Origin: Zygnema cylindricum
Taxonomy: Eukaryota; Streptophyta; Zygnematophyceae; Zygnematales; Zygnemataceae
Direction of reading: 5' to 3'
NCBI GenBank assembly: GCA_037447655.1
Contig: JBBHKE010000498.1
Coordinates: 157,001-221,000 of the forward strand
DNA: 64,000 nt
Shown here: piece after piece, positions 1 through 11,572 of the stretch
How positions within the stretch are numbered: the first letter of the stretch is position 1
Layout of the letters: each line of letters opens with the position of its first letter
Made by a program: the position numbers and the translations under genes
The notes under the pieces: model-generated
What the model was told of the DNA's origin: nothing
Database searches by the model: none
What the model saw: the letters and a program-made list of their open reading frames with translations, nothing else

Positions 1-185
1 GATAACCCTCACCCCTTTGTGTTTCAGCAAAAATAAATGCCACCATGGCAGACAATAACTTTGACCAACTTCACCCGTGTGAAGGCAAGACTCCCCTGAG
101 TGGATAGCAAAAAGAATCTCTGAATTTGCTCCCTTGAGCAGTAAGTTATGGAGGATCAAATTTGACCTTTTGTACAGAAGCTCTC

Positions 186-997
186 TAGGAGAGAGGGTCC
201 TATCTTCTAATTTTTGTAAGTCCTATCTCTCTCTCAGACTCTATCTACTGATGTACGGAGCCAATCAAATTTCAGTTTCTTACACAAAAGTACAGTTGCC
301 GGCGTACTTTCTATACAGACACTGTACGACATGGCCTAAATGTCGACACGTGGTATGTCCGGATTCGCTCCCTTAATCCTCGGAGATGCCGCGATCCAAT
401 GTCATTCCGCCACGTGTCATCCGATGTGGCGATGACCACAAACCGCCGAAATCCTCTTCCGCGATCTCGGCGTTAATTCCGGCCGTCCGATTTAATTCAC
501 ATTTAATCTTAGCCGTAATAAATACATGCGCAATATTCGTTTCATTAAAAAAATAAATGCGCGGTATTGGTTTCTTATCCGTACCGTAATCCGTACTTTT
601 ACATTACTGGATCTATGTATCCCGTAAAGAGTTACAGTTAAATGAATTATCCTACCTGATAATGTTTAATTAATTATCAAACCATATTTTAATTAACACT
701 AGTTCTAGACTTAACGGCTAAGGCTACCGCCTACATGCTGTCTGCCAACCGGTAGGTACCAGGATCAAATCCTGTGGCCGGCACATACCTTTTAGTAAAT
801 AAACCCCTAATTAATATATATTCCCCGTAAAACCCCTGGATAGCCTAGGTAGCCATGGCTCTAGCTCCCTCTCCAATTTCTCAGTGACTGCGACAAGTTT
901 GAGAGTTGGAGAGAGAAGTTAGAGGTAGACTGCCTCGGCTTCTTTCTTATTTCTATTCAGACCTAGAAAATACTGTAAAAGACAATTAATTTCTACA
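186..997 (-). repeat. 3' LTR of the Copia element
   Basis: This is the left copy of the direct repeat and is the 3' LTR on the minus strand. Its inner edge ends in TTCTACA next to the stop of the pol remnant. The outer edge begins TA where the other copy has TG, so one terminal base looks mutated. Confidence 0.8.
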
Positions 998-1003
998 CTC
1001 CCT

Positions 1004-2203
1004 TTATTTGTAGTCAATCTTTAGTTTCAAACCACACTCCTTGCAGAAAATTAGCTTAGGGGAAGGCACAGGTTTGGTCAACATATCTGCTACCATCTCA
1101 CTATCTGGTCGGTACTCTAAACTGATTATTTTGTTTTCTACTTTCTCTCTAACAAAGCTGAGTCTAATGTCCATGTGTTTGGCTTTAAAATGATGTTTAG
1201 GATTGGCAGAAATAGCGATTGCTGCCTGATTATCACAAAATGTTTTTTTGCACACCACTCTTAAGGTGACGAAGCTCACCAAGCAAAGACTTGACCCACA
1301 TCAATTCTTTTACAGCAGAGAAAGAGGCCATATACTCAGCCTCAATGGTGGACTGAGCAATAACTTTTTGGTGTTTGCTACTCCAACAGCAAGCCCCATC
1401 ACCCATATATAATACATATCCAGAAGTGCATCTCCTCATCGCAGCATCACCATAACTGGCATCACTCCAAGTAGTGATGTCAGTATTCTCCCCACCCAAA
1501 TGCAACCATAGATCCCTAGTTCCTATCAAATATCTAAGGACTCTCTTAGCTGCCTCCCAATCCCTCTTAGTGGGAGCATTTAGACTTCTACTCAGCACTC
1601 CTACAACTCCAGCTAAATCCGACCGGGTACAATTCATAAAATAGATTAGACTTCCCACTACTTGTCTGTAAGGAATAGTCTGCATGAACTTCTGTTCTTC
1701 AGGATATAATTCCTCGTCTAAGACTATGACTCCTTCTTCCTCACTCCCCTCACTTCCCTTCTTCAACTCCATTGGAGTAGTACAACTATTAGCTTTATCC
1801 ATTTGAAAATTTTCAAGCATGTTCCCTATTGCTTTCTTTTGAGTCAATCTTATAATTTTCTTTTTCTGTCTCTCTCTATTTGAATTCCCAAAATACATTT
1901 TGCTTCCCCCATATCCTTCATTCCAAATCTCCCCTTAAGATCGGTTTTCAGTTTATTTATTTTTTCCATTGATTTACTTAAAACAAGCAAATCATCAACA
2001 TAAATTGTAATAAATATAAAACCTTCCTCATCTTCAAAAACATAGATTGAGTGATCTAAGCTGATCTGGATATATCCTAGACCAGTAAGAAACTCATCAA
2101 GCTTCTTATTCTATTGTCGAGGCGCCTGTTTCAAACCATAAAGAGATTTAATCAGCCGGCATACCTTACTCTCCTCTCCTTCCTCCACAAACCCTATCTT
2201 CTA
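1004..2203 (-). pseudogene. Copia pol remnant: end of reverse transcriptase plus RNase H
   Basis: Read on the minus strand, the sequence begins directly at the LTR edge inside the reverse transcriptase. It shows SLYGLKQAPRQ, then the YVDDLL catalytic motif, then the GSLIYFMNCTRSDLA and AKRVLRYLIGT stretches. RNase H follows with TIEAEYMA, DNQAAI and VADMLTKPV. It is broken in three places: a stop replaces the Trp expected after QAPRQ (near 2111), a frameshift lies near 1870-1880, and another lies in a T-run near 1245. It cannot make a functional product. Family assignment to Copia is firm from motif order and spacing. Confidence 0.88.
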
Positions 2204-3015
2204 TGGGAGAGGGGGTCCTATCTTCTAGTTTTTCTAAGTCATATCTCTCTCACAGACTCTATCTACTGATGTACGGAGCCAATCAGATTTCAGTTCCGTA
2301 CACAAAAGTACAACTGCCGGTGTACTTTCTGTACGGACACTGTACGACATGGCCTAAATGTCGACACGTGGTATGTCCGGATTCGCTCCCTTAATCCTCA
2401 GAGATGCCGCGATCCAATGTCATTCCGCCACGTGTCATCCGATGTGGCGATGACCACAAACCGCCGAAATCCTCTTCCGCGATCTCGGCGTTAATTCCGG
2501 CCGTCCGACTAAATTCACATTTAATCGTAGTCGTAATAAATACATGCGCGATATTCGTTTCATTACATAAATATATGCGCCGTATTGGTTTCTTATCTGT
2601 ACAGTAATTCGTACTTTTACATTACTGGATCTATGTATCCCGTAAAGAGTTACAGTTAAATGAATTTTCCTACCTGATAATGTTTAATTAATTATCAAAT
2701 CATTTAGTAATTAACACTAGTTCTAGACTTAACGGCTAAGGCTACCGGCTACGGGCTGTCTGCCAACCGGTAGGTACCAGGATCAAATCCTGTGGCTGGC
2801 ACATACCTTTTAGTAAATAAACCCCTAATTAATATATATTTCCCGTAAAACCTCTAGATAGCCTAGGTAGCCATGGCTCTAGCTCCCTCTCCAATTTCTC
2901 AGTGACTGCGACAAGTTTGAGAGTTGGAGAGAGAAGTTAGAGGTAGACTGCCTCGGCTTCTTTCTTATTTCTTTTCAGACCTAGAAAATACTTTAAAAGA
3001 CCATTAATTTCTACA
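2204..3015 (-). repeat. 5' LTR of the Copia element
   Basis: This is the right copy of the LTR, running from TGGGAG to TTCTACA on the + strand. On its inner side it abuts reverse-transcriptase coding sequence with no leader. The 11-bp string CCTATCTTCTA occurs on both sides of the junction (2193-2203 and 2217-2227), which could mark the deletion breakpoint. Confidence 0.8.
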
Positions 3016-3789
3016 TCATACAATGGGTGAAAAGACTCCAAGACTCATATAAAACGCAATTAGCCATAAAAAGAGGGGGGGGTGAAAAATATCATCCAAA
3101 AACTTTTACAAGAGTCTAAAAAAAATACATCAAATTTAAAAAAAAATAACCATGAAGACCGCCAAGATGGCATAGGAGAAACCTATTCTATCGAAGATAC
3201 AAAGGGTTTTCAACATTTTGGTTAGAGTTGGCCGAAGGAAAGCACAAAGAAAAAAAGTTGGGGATGGAACCATACACTAGCATTCAAGTGAGGTATGTAT
3301 CGATAAAAATACTAAATGTTGTATTTCATTTTTTCGATTCATGTTGTTTTTTACTTTACATTTTATTTTATTGGGTGCAATTCTTTTCTGTTTCTAATTC
3401 GATTTTCTTGCTTTAGGGTTCGGATTTTATTTTTTGACTTCACATTACATTTTTTTTTACATGTTTTTTAAAGATTCTAAAATTTTTTAGGGGTTAACTC
3501 CAAAGTATATTTAAAACGAGACGAATATTATTTGCATTTTTTGCTTTTTGGGAGGAAGAATACATTATTTTCAAATAAAGCTCCCATTTTGTTTGTACCA
3601 TTGTCATTTTTTCTGTTTGTGTTGTTTTGTTTATTTTTTTTGTGATGCAATTTTTGTTTTTCGAAAGAAAAGATACATTCTCTGCAAAGGATGCTCTTGT
3701 TATATTTGTAACATTGTCATTTTTTGTCTCTTTGGTGTTTTGTTTTTGTTTTTCAAAGGCGTCAATTTATCATGAACCATGCGTGTCTC
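3016..3789. other. AT-rich stretch, nothing recognised
   Basis: This interval is low-complexity and rich in A and T runs. The short open frames in it are phenylalanine-rich translations of T-runs and resemble no family I know. It may hold the decayed 5' part of the Crypton-like element that follows. Confidence 0.5.
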
Positions 3790-4551
3790 AGTCGTGCCTA
3801 TGATTCCAGAAATGCTCAGTTAATGGATGTTTTTTGTATGACTTTCCTTATCTTGGGTCGGACAAGGGTTGTGTTTTGGAAATAGTTACAAGAAATGGGA
3901 TAACTAATACAGTAAGCAATCAATAAAACTAGAGTTTTAACAAAACTATGTATTTTTTTAAATATTTCGTACATAACCCAAAAGCAAATTTTAGTAATTT
4001 TTTAGGGTTTTTTTTATGGTATTTTTATGCACAGAATGGCCGTGCAAAATTTATCGGATGCACGCGTCACTTAGACTTTCTTATTTGTCCGGTTAGGTGC
4101 TGTGGCCCAACATTTTTTTTAGAGGTGGGAATTGGCTACAAATAAAAACGTAATTCCTAAGTTTACGACGAAAAAAACCTGGTACAGGGAACCCTTCACG
4201 GAAAGGAGAGTTTTAGCAAAAGATGAAGAAGGAAAAGAAACACCGTTAATGCAGCCTCACTACTATAATACACAGTTTTAGTACATAAAAAAAACATTCA
4301 AAACCAAAAATATTTCCTTAGCACAGTTTCAATATATAAAAAAAACATTCTAAACCAAAAATATTTTCTTATCAACCATGCTGGACGTGGTCAAAGAGCG
4401 ACAATGTTTCGCAACAGGAGGCTATGTTTTTGTCAACTTAACATTTGATTTTTATCATGCATGTATTTTGAATACTCAAGTCTTCTTATCTATGTTTTAA
4501 TTTTTTAAGTTTGATTTTTTTTATGGTAAATATTTCACTGCGGATCGAGAA

Positions 4552-4647
4552 GCCATCAAAGTGATGGGAAGTTGGACATCCGACCATTTTTCTTATTCGG
4601 CCATCAAAGTGATGGGAAGTTGGACATCCGACCATTTTTCTTATTCG
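4552..4647 (+). repeat. Two-copy 48-bp tandem duplication in the recombinase remnant
   Basis: The 48 bp at 4552-4599 are repeated exactly at 4600-4647. The unit encodes AIKVMGSWTSDHFSYS and keeps the frame, so the putative tyrosine box is doubled. This looks like a late slippage event in an already dead element. Confidence 0.9.
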
Positions 4648-4882
4648 TATGCCACGAATTCGCCATCAGACATTCTACTTCAAGCTTCAGACCACGAAAA
4701 AAACACTAGGAAATATTTTTTACCTCGTTCCAGAGTGGAACCCGTGCTACTCTTTGTGTTATGATTTGGCCGTGGGTCGAAATAGCATATGTTGAGCTCC
4801 CAGCGCTATGTTAAAAAAAATTCTAACCATTTATATCATTATTTTTTGTGTTAAGTAATTTTTCGTAATAATGTTCGTCACA

Positions 4883-4886
4883 TTTT

Positions 4887-4951
<65 letters not shown>

Positions 4952-4970
4952 TTTTTTTTTTTTTTTTTTT
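4883..4970. repeat. Long T tract
   Basis: About 88 bases are almost entirely T, with one C and one A. The tract lies in the intron-like gap of the Crypton-like element. Confidence 0.9.
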
Positions 4971-6150
4971 AATTGTTTTTCCTGTTTTAATGTTGGTTTT
5001 TATATATTTTTTGGATAATTATTTTTTCCTTTAATTGTTTTCTTCTCTCTTTTTTATATTATTTTTCTCTATTACCCTCTCCCTCTCTTTTTATTTCTTT
5101 CTTTTTTTTCTCTCTTTATCACATTCTTATTTTGTTTTTTATTTAATGAATTAATCTCTATTAAAAACATACAATGTTTTTTTATGCTGAAAAATACTCG
5201 AGCTTCTAAATCTAAACAAAATTTAAGCGCTTAAAATTTCCTTCAAGCCATGTTATGACTTAAAACTGTGTTTTTACAGAACCATGTTTTTTTCCAAGGT
5301 TTATTTCCTGATCTTCTTGTCTTCAAGCACAAACTGTTCCAATCTCTTTTGTGGTCGTCATTCAAAGACGAAGTCAAAAAAGTGTGTATTGAAGCATCAA
5401 ACATGTGGGATTCAATTGCTGATGCCGAAGCAAATGTGTCTATAACTATCTCACAAGTGGAAAAATCAGTTGATTCATTTTTCATGTGAAGTCAAACTTG
5501 TGGAAGGAAAATTGAATTTATACAAGAGGAAAATGTTGTGTAAAAGAGACACTTTCAAGTTTGAGAGATAAAATGTGTAATATAGATGAGAAGTTAACCC
5601 ATATTATGCAGATGATTAATGGTCACGGAGAGACTTTCCGAAAAGTCAACCTTCTTAAAATCAAAATAGACCATCACGATGTGAATCAACCATGGGAATC
5701 GGGAATCCTGAACGTAATATTCCTAGAAGTGAAGACGAGCGACATGAAACCCATGTGGAAACGGCAAGAGCAACTGAAGAATTTCCACCTCATGTTCTTT
5801 CACAAGAAAAATCTTATCAAGTTCCTTTAATGACTCTAATTGGAGCCCGACTTCACACGGTTAAATATACGTGGAAAGCATACCATGATGGTATAGGTGG
5901 GCTCCCTTCCATCGTCGATTTGGAATCAATTGGAACTAGTTGGAGGAAAGAAGAATCTTGGAAGTTTTGTGATTGAAATGTCATCTTGGAGGAAGTTAAA
6001 AGAATAGCATAAGTGAATGATGTAACATTAATTACGGCATTGGGCAGGTTGCAAGATCGCCAATTCGTGAACAAATGGAGTTTGCGCGACATATCAAAAA
6101 TATTAACGAATGAAAACAAAAAAAAACTAAATTGTAGTTTGTGTGACTTT

Positions 6151-6544
6151 TTTGGCACTTGTTATAAATGTGTTTTTTTTTGCTTTTGAAACGTTGTAGA
6201 AACATACAATGTTTATTTAAGCTGATTTTTTTAGGAATTCAAACTCGCGAAATGAGTTTGTTTACAGTTTTGTTATTTTCGGCCCATGATATGTTTATGT
6301 TTTATTTGTTTTTTTCCTTTATTTAGTAGGAATCCTAAAATCGCATAACTTGTTTTTTTGTTTGATAAAAAAAGACGTGTAACCTTTAATGTTGTCGAAG
6401 TTAATGTTTTTTGTAACCTATTTCACAAAATGTTCATTTTAATTAGTATTTACATAATAAATTATTCAATATTTGTTGCCTAATGTGTTTTCATCATTAG
6501 GTTGGATATCGTGTGCACACACACTAATTCTATATATATATGAT
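6151..6544. other. AT-rich spacer, nothing recognised
   Basis: This is AT-rich sequence between the Crypton-like remnant and the satellite array. No coding, RNA or repeat structure is evident. Confidence 0.4.
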
Positions 6545-7840
6545 TTTATTTTCATTTTTTTCATCAACAATTACGTTAGGATAAAAAGTTTGAGTTAAAG
6601 TTTTTTTGTTTATATAACAAACTATAACTTAACACAAACCAACTATAGTTTATCTATCATGGTCGATTAAAAATATAGTTGTTGTGTTTGTCAAACTTAA
6701 TAGGCTAGAAACATTGTAAGATAGAAAAACGATAATATTGATTGTGGGAGTAAAATTTGTTATATTTTTTGTTTTGTGATACTACAAAACAAAATAAAAG
6801 CAACGACTAACAATTCTCATCGTTTATTTAGTTTTTTTTTATAAATACCTTTTGTCAAATATTTAATCGGATATTTCATTTTTTTGATCAACAATTATGT
6901 TAGATCAAAAAGTTTAAGTTAATGTATTAGGTATATATAACAAACTATAATGGAACACAAACCAAATACAGTTTCTTTATTATGGTCGATAAAATATGAA
7001 GTCGTTATATTTGTGAAACTTAATAGGTTTGAAACATTGTAAGATACAAAAACCATAACATCGATCGTGCGAGTAAAATTCCTACAATATCTCGTTTTGT
7101 GATACTATAAGAGAAAATAAAAGCAACCGCTAAATATTCTCATCGTTTATTTGGTATTTTTCTAATAAATGCCTTTTGTCGAATACTTAATCGGATATTT
7201 CATTATTTTTATGAACAATTACGTTAGATTAAAAAGGTTTATTTAATGTTTTTGGTTTATGTATAACAAAATATAGCTTAACACAAACCAAACACAATTT
7301 CTCTATTATGGTCGATTAAAAATGTAGTCGTTGTGTTTGTCAAACATAATAGGCTAAGATAGAAAAATGATTACATCGATCGTGGGAGTAAAATTCCTAC
7401 AATATTTCGTTTTGTGATTATAAGAGAAAATAAAAGCAACCGCTAAATATTATCATCGTTTATTTGGTATTTTTCTAATAAATGCCTTTTGCCGAATACT
7501 TAATCGGATATTTCATTATTTTTATGAAAAATTACGTTAGATTAAAAAGGTTTATTTAATGTTTTTGGTTTACGCATAACAAACTATAACGAAACACAAA
7601 CCAAACAAAATTTTGTTATTATGGTCGATTAAAAATGTAGTCATTGTGTTTGTCAAACTTAATAGGCTTGAAACATTGTAAGATAGAAAAACGATAACAT
7701 CGATCGTGGGAGTAAAATCTGTTCTATTATTTGTTTTGTGATACTATAAAACAAAATAAAAGCAACGACTAACTATTCTCATCCTTTATTTGGTTTTTTT
7801 TTTAAATGCCTTTTGTCCAAGATTTAATCGGATAGTCAAT
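6545..7840. repeat. Satellite-like array, four units of 313-324 bp
   Basis: The landmark ACAATTACGTTAGAT-like string begins near 6565, 6889, 7213 and 7527, giving periods of 324, 324 and 313 bp. Each unit also carries a TTATGGTCGATTAAAAAT-like string, an AACATTGTAAGATA string and a conserved TTTAATCGGATATTTCA end. The units differ by scattered substitutions and small indels. No reading frame is conserved between units, so I regard it as non-coding. Confidence 0.88.
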
Positions 7841-8453
7841 GTATATATTTTTATATTTTTGTTATATCATATATAAATGTTGTATTATATTACGATTATT
7901 GCATTAGTATTCCACAATTATAACAATATATTTAATTAAACAGTGTTAAAATGTATTGACGATGGGGACCAAAAAAAAAATTAATTAAAACAGCCTTTTG
8001 GTCGCTAAAGACCAACCGACCAACAACAAATTGAGTGATAAACAACTCTATTTTGAGTAACAGCGCATCGAGGAGATCAACGATATAGGCCTAATATTAA
8101 CGTAGCGGAAATGGGGAGCACGTATGTTTTTGTATTTTGTTTTATTTTTGGGACGCCTTTGTTCGTTGGTTTTTTTGTTTTTTGTTTTACTTGCGCTTTG
8201 ACATTGCCCGCCGCGCCTATTTATCTGTTTGCGTCCTCCCCCAAGACGTAGTACGCCTTTAGCTAAGACAGGTATACCTCGCTCGGTGACGTCTTCGCAA
8301 GCCAATTCGAAATGTGTCGAACAGGCATCCGCGGGAGTCTCCGTGAGGTTATCCTGCACCAGACATTACTCTCCTCGAGCCTCAACGAGTCTCCTCGATC
8401 GACCTGTACCGGTCCTATGCCGCCGTCTGCTCTACGCGCGAAGCAGTATATCG
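7841..8453. other. No recognised gene; unassigned open frames
   Basis: The left part is AT-rich with a short hairpin (GGTCGCTAAAGACC near 7999). From 8048 the base composition becomes GC-richer. Overlapping open frames of 100-130 codons exist on both strands (8048-8359 minus, 8229-8627 plus). Neither resembles a family I know, and the plus frame runs into a transposon arm, so I do not call a gene. Confidence 0.35.
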
Positions 8454-9178
8454 TTGATTTTAGATTTGACGATCAATCTGTCGAACAAATTTGACTTGCA
8501 AAAACATTGTAACAACCCGTTAATAACGTGTCGCGCTTGCGAAGTCGTCCGTCATGAAAAAAACATCAATTCACACGGTCGGCCAAGGTTTACGGGTAAC
8601 AAATCTGCGGCAACCACATGTAGATAAAATTGATGTGCGCTGGTACTTTCTAGCTTGATTTGGTCGCGTTTGACGACGGGCGTATTTATCATTTATTTTA
8701 ATCGATATTTATAAAGCAAGTATGTTTTGTTATCGTGTACGAAGTTTAATTCGTTTCTTGCGCGTTAATTTATCCATATCACGTCGTCCTTTAATTTGCG
8801 TGTAAGTTCAACGTAACGCTTTTGTGGCTAAGTTAAATGCTAACATGTGCTCTCACAGTGGAGCTCACGTGAAGTGAGAAAGTACCTGCGCGCATCACTT
8901 TTATTTACATGTGGTTACTGCAGTTTTGTTACCCGTAAACCTTGGTCGGCCTTGTGAATTGATGGTTTTTTCATGACGGACGACGTTCGCAAGCGCAACA
9001 CTTTATAAACCGGTTGTTAAAATATTTTTGCAAGTCAAAGTTGTTCGACGGATTGACCGTCAAATATAGACTCAGCGGTAAAAAGTTGTCATATACTGTA
9101 CTTAAAATGTATAATTTTTGACAAGCTGATGCAACTACCTGCGCGCAGCGAAAATTGTCACTGCGATTAGTAATTCCC
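8454..9178. mobile_element. Palindromic non-autonomous DNA transposon, left end lost
   Basis: Arms at about 8454-8650 and 8880-9178 are inverted copies of each other and match the elements at 40264-43511. Shared landmarks are a GACGGTCAATCCGTCGAACA-like string, a CGACCGTCAT string and a CTGCGCGCAG string. The right end finishes in a degenerate GCAATTCCC terminus. The left terminus is missing or too diverged to see. The middle (8650-8880) lacks a reading frame. The central GAGCTCACGTGAAGTGAG is the empty version of a site that carries a hAT insertion in the copy at 40.8 kb. Confidence 0.7.
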
Positions 9179-9369
9179 TTGACTAATTACACATAAACGA
9201 TTGATGTAACGCCAATAATTGCAGTGATTGTACAAAAAGATATAAGAATTATGGCTTCTCTATACAATGTAGTTACTGTATAACCCTCCTTAACGGCTGT
9301 CTTATTTCAAAAAAAATGCAAGGTGATGTAGCTGGCTCTAGCCCGTGACCATACACGATTAAACTACAG

Positions 9370-9582
9370 CACACCGTGAATCGTTAGTAGTGTTAATGTT
9401 TTTTTTTCCACTTAAAACATCTTTTCTCCGTACACACTTGTCGCATTTTCAATTTTAGACCGTTAGTCTGAAGATGAGAATCTTACCTTTCGATCGCCAC
9501 TATCAGATCCACAAGCCGACAAGCGAGCACAGAGAAAGATGTTTTTTTAACGAAAAATACCACTGATGGGATACACGGTGTA
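9370..9582. mobile_element. Fold-back MITE, family A
   Basis: The ends read CACCGTGAATCG... and ...CACGGTG next to TA. Inside are the inverted CTCCGTACACAC / GTGTGTACGGAG-type arms that define this family, although the right inner arm here is degenerate. Other copies lie near 12.9, 13.2, 15.6, 16.0, 47.5, 51.2 and 62.4 kb. Confidence 0.7.
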
Positions 9583-9595
9583 CTCTTCATTACAT

Positions 9596-9832
9596 GAATC
9601 GTTGTTAGCCTTATGTACTCAATATCGGCACCCCAAAATTTTGACCCCAAAACCTGAAATATAATTAATAAATCTAATTTTTCCTTGGCGTTAATTGTTG
9701 TTCTTGTAAACTACACCGCGAATCGTTATTAGCGTTATGAACTCTATATTGTCGCCCCCAAATTTTGATTCCAAAACCCGAAATAAATTTAATAATACTA
9801 AATTTTCCTTTTACGTTAATTACGGTTCTAGA
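9596..9832. repeat. Diverged two-copy tandem repeat of about 125 bp
   Basis: The segment from about 9596 to 9706 is repeated at 9722-9832 at roughly 75-80 percent identity by eye. Each copy begins AATCGTTRTTAG and passes through CCCCAAATTTTGA. The second copy starts with CTACACCGCGAATCG, the end motif of MITE family D, so this may be a decayed or tandemly repeated family D element. Confidence 0.6.
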
Positions 9833-10185
9833 GAATTGGCGTTCATAATTCTAATTTATGATATTATTGAATATTGTGATGTACGGACGTGTCAGGCCAT
9901 ACAAAATGGTACATCATTGAGTAAAAAAGTACGAAAAATAGATTAAAATATTCGTGATCGCATGTAAAAATGCGCTCAGAATAAAAGAAATCATCAGATC
10001 GTACCTATTTTAGTGTAAAAATATGTGTGGCATAATAATTATTTGCGCGAACACCCGAATTAGAATTATGAAAAAATTAGAGTCAATGGACGCAACAGTG
10101 TACGATTTATCAAATTTTGTATTTTTACATATTTTACCGTGAAGATCGTGATGGCAGATCCGTTGTACCAAAATTAGAATCAAGG

Positions 10186-10690
10186 TGGTGTTCCATTAGA
10201 CGAAAAGTGGGGTAGTTTACAAAAATCAGTGCCTTCCGCACCTGTTCATACCGCTTATTTTGTTTTTATACGCGAACAACATTACAGAGAATCTTGCCAA
10301 TGTTCTCCAAAGGTCAGGGAGGTAACAATGACCGTTGGATGTTTTTTCGCGAAACATTTGCGTCGAAAGTTTCTGTAAATGGTGATGTACCTCGAGGAGG
10401 TACATCACCATTTACATAATTTTTTTTGAGTCGGCACGTAGTATAATTAACATAAGTGTCAGATGGGAACCGACAAAAATCGAAAAATTTCGCACATAAT
10501 ATATCCATTCAAAATCCAACCAAAATCACAAAAGTAATCTCGTAACGAACTTTCGTCGCGCTATTTTTGTTACCGACCATTCGTCACACTATCTGTGGAA
10601 GCGTTCATTTGTCACGCGAAAAAGCAGAAATTCAAAAAAAAATGAGTTGGCATCTGACAAGCGTTCGCAAAGATGTGTGTGGTACGACCT
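10186..10690. mobile_element. PIF/Harbinger-like element, left end only
   Basis: The left end reads GGTGGTGTTCCATTAGACG followed by AAAAGTGGGG, a diverged form of the terminus seen at 11573 and 39190. About 190 bp in is a strong hairpin. Homology to the complete element at 13423-14065 includes the ACAACATTACAGA stretch. I could not find the right end before the hAT element that begins at 10700. Confidence 0.45.
10375..10415. other. 41-bp hairpin, subterminal in a PIF-like element
   Basis: The arms at 10375-10393 and 10397-10415 are a perfect 19-bp inverted repeat with a 3-base loop. The tip has the CCTC/GAGG core shared with the hairpins at 12655, 13641, 39732 and 63818. Confidence 0.9.
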
Positions 10691-10699
10691 GGTCCGCAC

Positions 10700-11276
10700 C
10701 ATAGTTCAAAAGTAGGTGAAAGTAGGCCTATACAATATGCCTATTGTACGCAAAACATACAATATGGCCTTAAGACCCATATTGTATAAGTCGCAAATGA
10801 AAAATAATAGTAATAGGGTTGAGTTGCACATCAATCGATAGAGAATCAAACGTCAAGTTTAAATTTTGAAAAACATTCGGACAGATTTTTATTATTCCGT
10901 GAGTTTTGAGGTATTTTTTATTTAAACTGTCAAATTTCGACGATCGGACGGTCGCTGATCAAAGTAGCGATCTAAGAAAATCACATGAAAAGCCCATAAC
11001 ACAACTAACGATAGGACTTACGTCCGCGTTTTTTTTTTTCCCGGTTTTTTTTCCCGGTTTTTTTCCCCGGGAATGTCATCCTACGCCGTGTCAGTTCGCT
11101 AAAAAAAATCGTTTGGCGGCGTGCGCTGTACTATGATGATACGTCAGATTCGTGCGTTCGTACAAGATTGTGCACAACGCACACACATACACTATGCCTA
11201 CTCTGCGCAAGTTTTGTGCCAAGTTTTGTGCCGCCTACCAAAGGCCTACCATAAAAACACCTACTTTTGAACTATG
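10700..11276. mobile_element. Non-autonomous hAT-type element with perfect 8-bp target duplication
   Basis: The terminal inverted repeats are CATAGTTCAAAAGTAGGTG and its complement. The flanking 8 bp GTCCGCAC is identical at 10692-10699 and 11277-11284. The 577-bp interior has no transposase frame and contains short direct repeats near the right end. The 8-bp duplication places it in the hAT superfamily. Confidence 0.85.
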
Positions 11277-11284
11277 GTCCGCAC

Positions 11285-11569
11285 GTACATGGTATGCAAA
11301 TGAAGATTTGGAGTTGAAGTTGGTCGGTGTAAAAAATATTTGATGATTTTCAATATACGATCTTATCTTACGTCGGTACCAGTCATTTCTGAGCACGTGG
11401 ATTACAGACCCTGCGCCAAAGAACATCGTTCAAAATGTATTATCTTGTAATGTTGGCTGTAGAATTATAGAAAATCTTGATAGAACGCCACCCTAAAATT
11501 ACAGCACAATACAACTACAGTACTGTACTTACAGTAAAGTCGTACTGAATACTATATCCCGGTATGCTA
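11285..11569. other. Spacer, nothing recognised
   Basis: No coding or RNA signal is visible. The last 20 bases before 11572 are a degenerate match to the left end of a family A MITE into which the following PIF-like element inserted. Confidence 0.35.
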
Positions 11570-11572
11570 TTA

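Larger units (their letters stand above)
186..3015 (-). mobile_element. Copia LTR retrotransposon, internally deleted
   Basis: Two directly repeated LTRs of about 812 bp (186-997 and 2204-3015) flank only 1.2 kb of internal sequence that encodes the end of a Copia polyprotein on the minus strand. The gag, protease, integrase and first part of the reverse transcriptase are gone. The LTRs differ at only a few percent of positions by eye, so the insertion looks fairly young. A purine-rich stretch just inside the left LTR fits a polypurine tract, which agrees with minus orientation. I find no primer-binding site and no matching 5-bp target duplication (CTCTC on the left, TCATA on the right), so the element has been rearranged. 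Confidence 0.85.
3790..6150 (+). pseudogene. Decayed Crypton-like element: tyrosine recombinase plus GCR1_C-like domain
   Basis: Scattered + strand segments in several frames line up in the order expected of a Crypton. Near 3805-3880 a segment reads AQLMDVFCMTFLILGRTR, like the region around the first catalytic Arg. Near 4050-4130 there is RHLDFLICPVRCCGP. Near 4378 there is HAGRGQRATMF, an HxxR-type box. Near 4550-4680 there is AIKVMGSWTSDHFSYSY, like the G-W-S/T-S...Y box, and then YFLPRSRVEP. After an AT-rich, intron-like gap, 5278-5490 and 5555-5640 give a helical linker. At about 5821-6100 the stretch TWKAYHDGIGGLPSIVDLE and then TSWRKEESWKF resembles the GCR1_C DNA-binding domain that follows the recombinase in many Cryptons. 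Stops, frameshifts and an internal duplication show that it is dead. The family call is by eye and needs a profile search. Confidence 0.5.

Noticed and set aside
45-107. Twenty-codon frame with a good start context (CCACCATGG) resembling a Copia gag start
   Set aside because: It is on the opposite strand to the neighbouring Copia element and stops after 20 codons. The resemblance is too short to call.
712-787. tRNA-like B-box (GGATCAAATCC) with a GCCGGCA-type 3' stem inside both Copia LTRs
   Set aside because: The 5' acceptor half does not pair with the 3' half, and no anticodon arm can be drawn. The match is limited to one box.
8048-8627. Overlapping open frames on both strands in a GC-richer patch
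   Set aside because: There is no family resemblance, and the + strand frame runs into a transposon arm. Coding status is unsupported.
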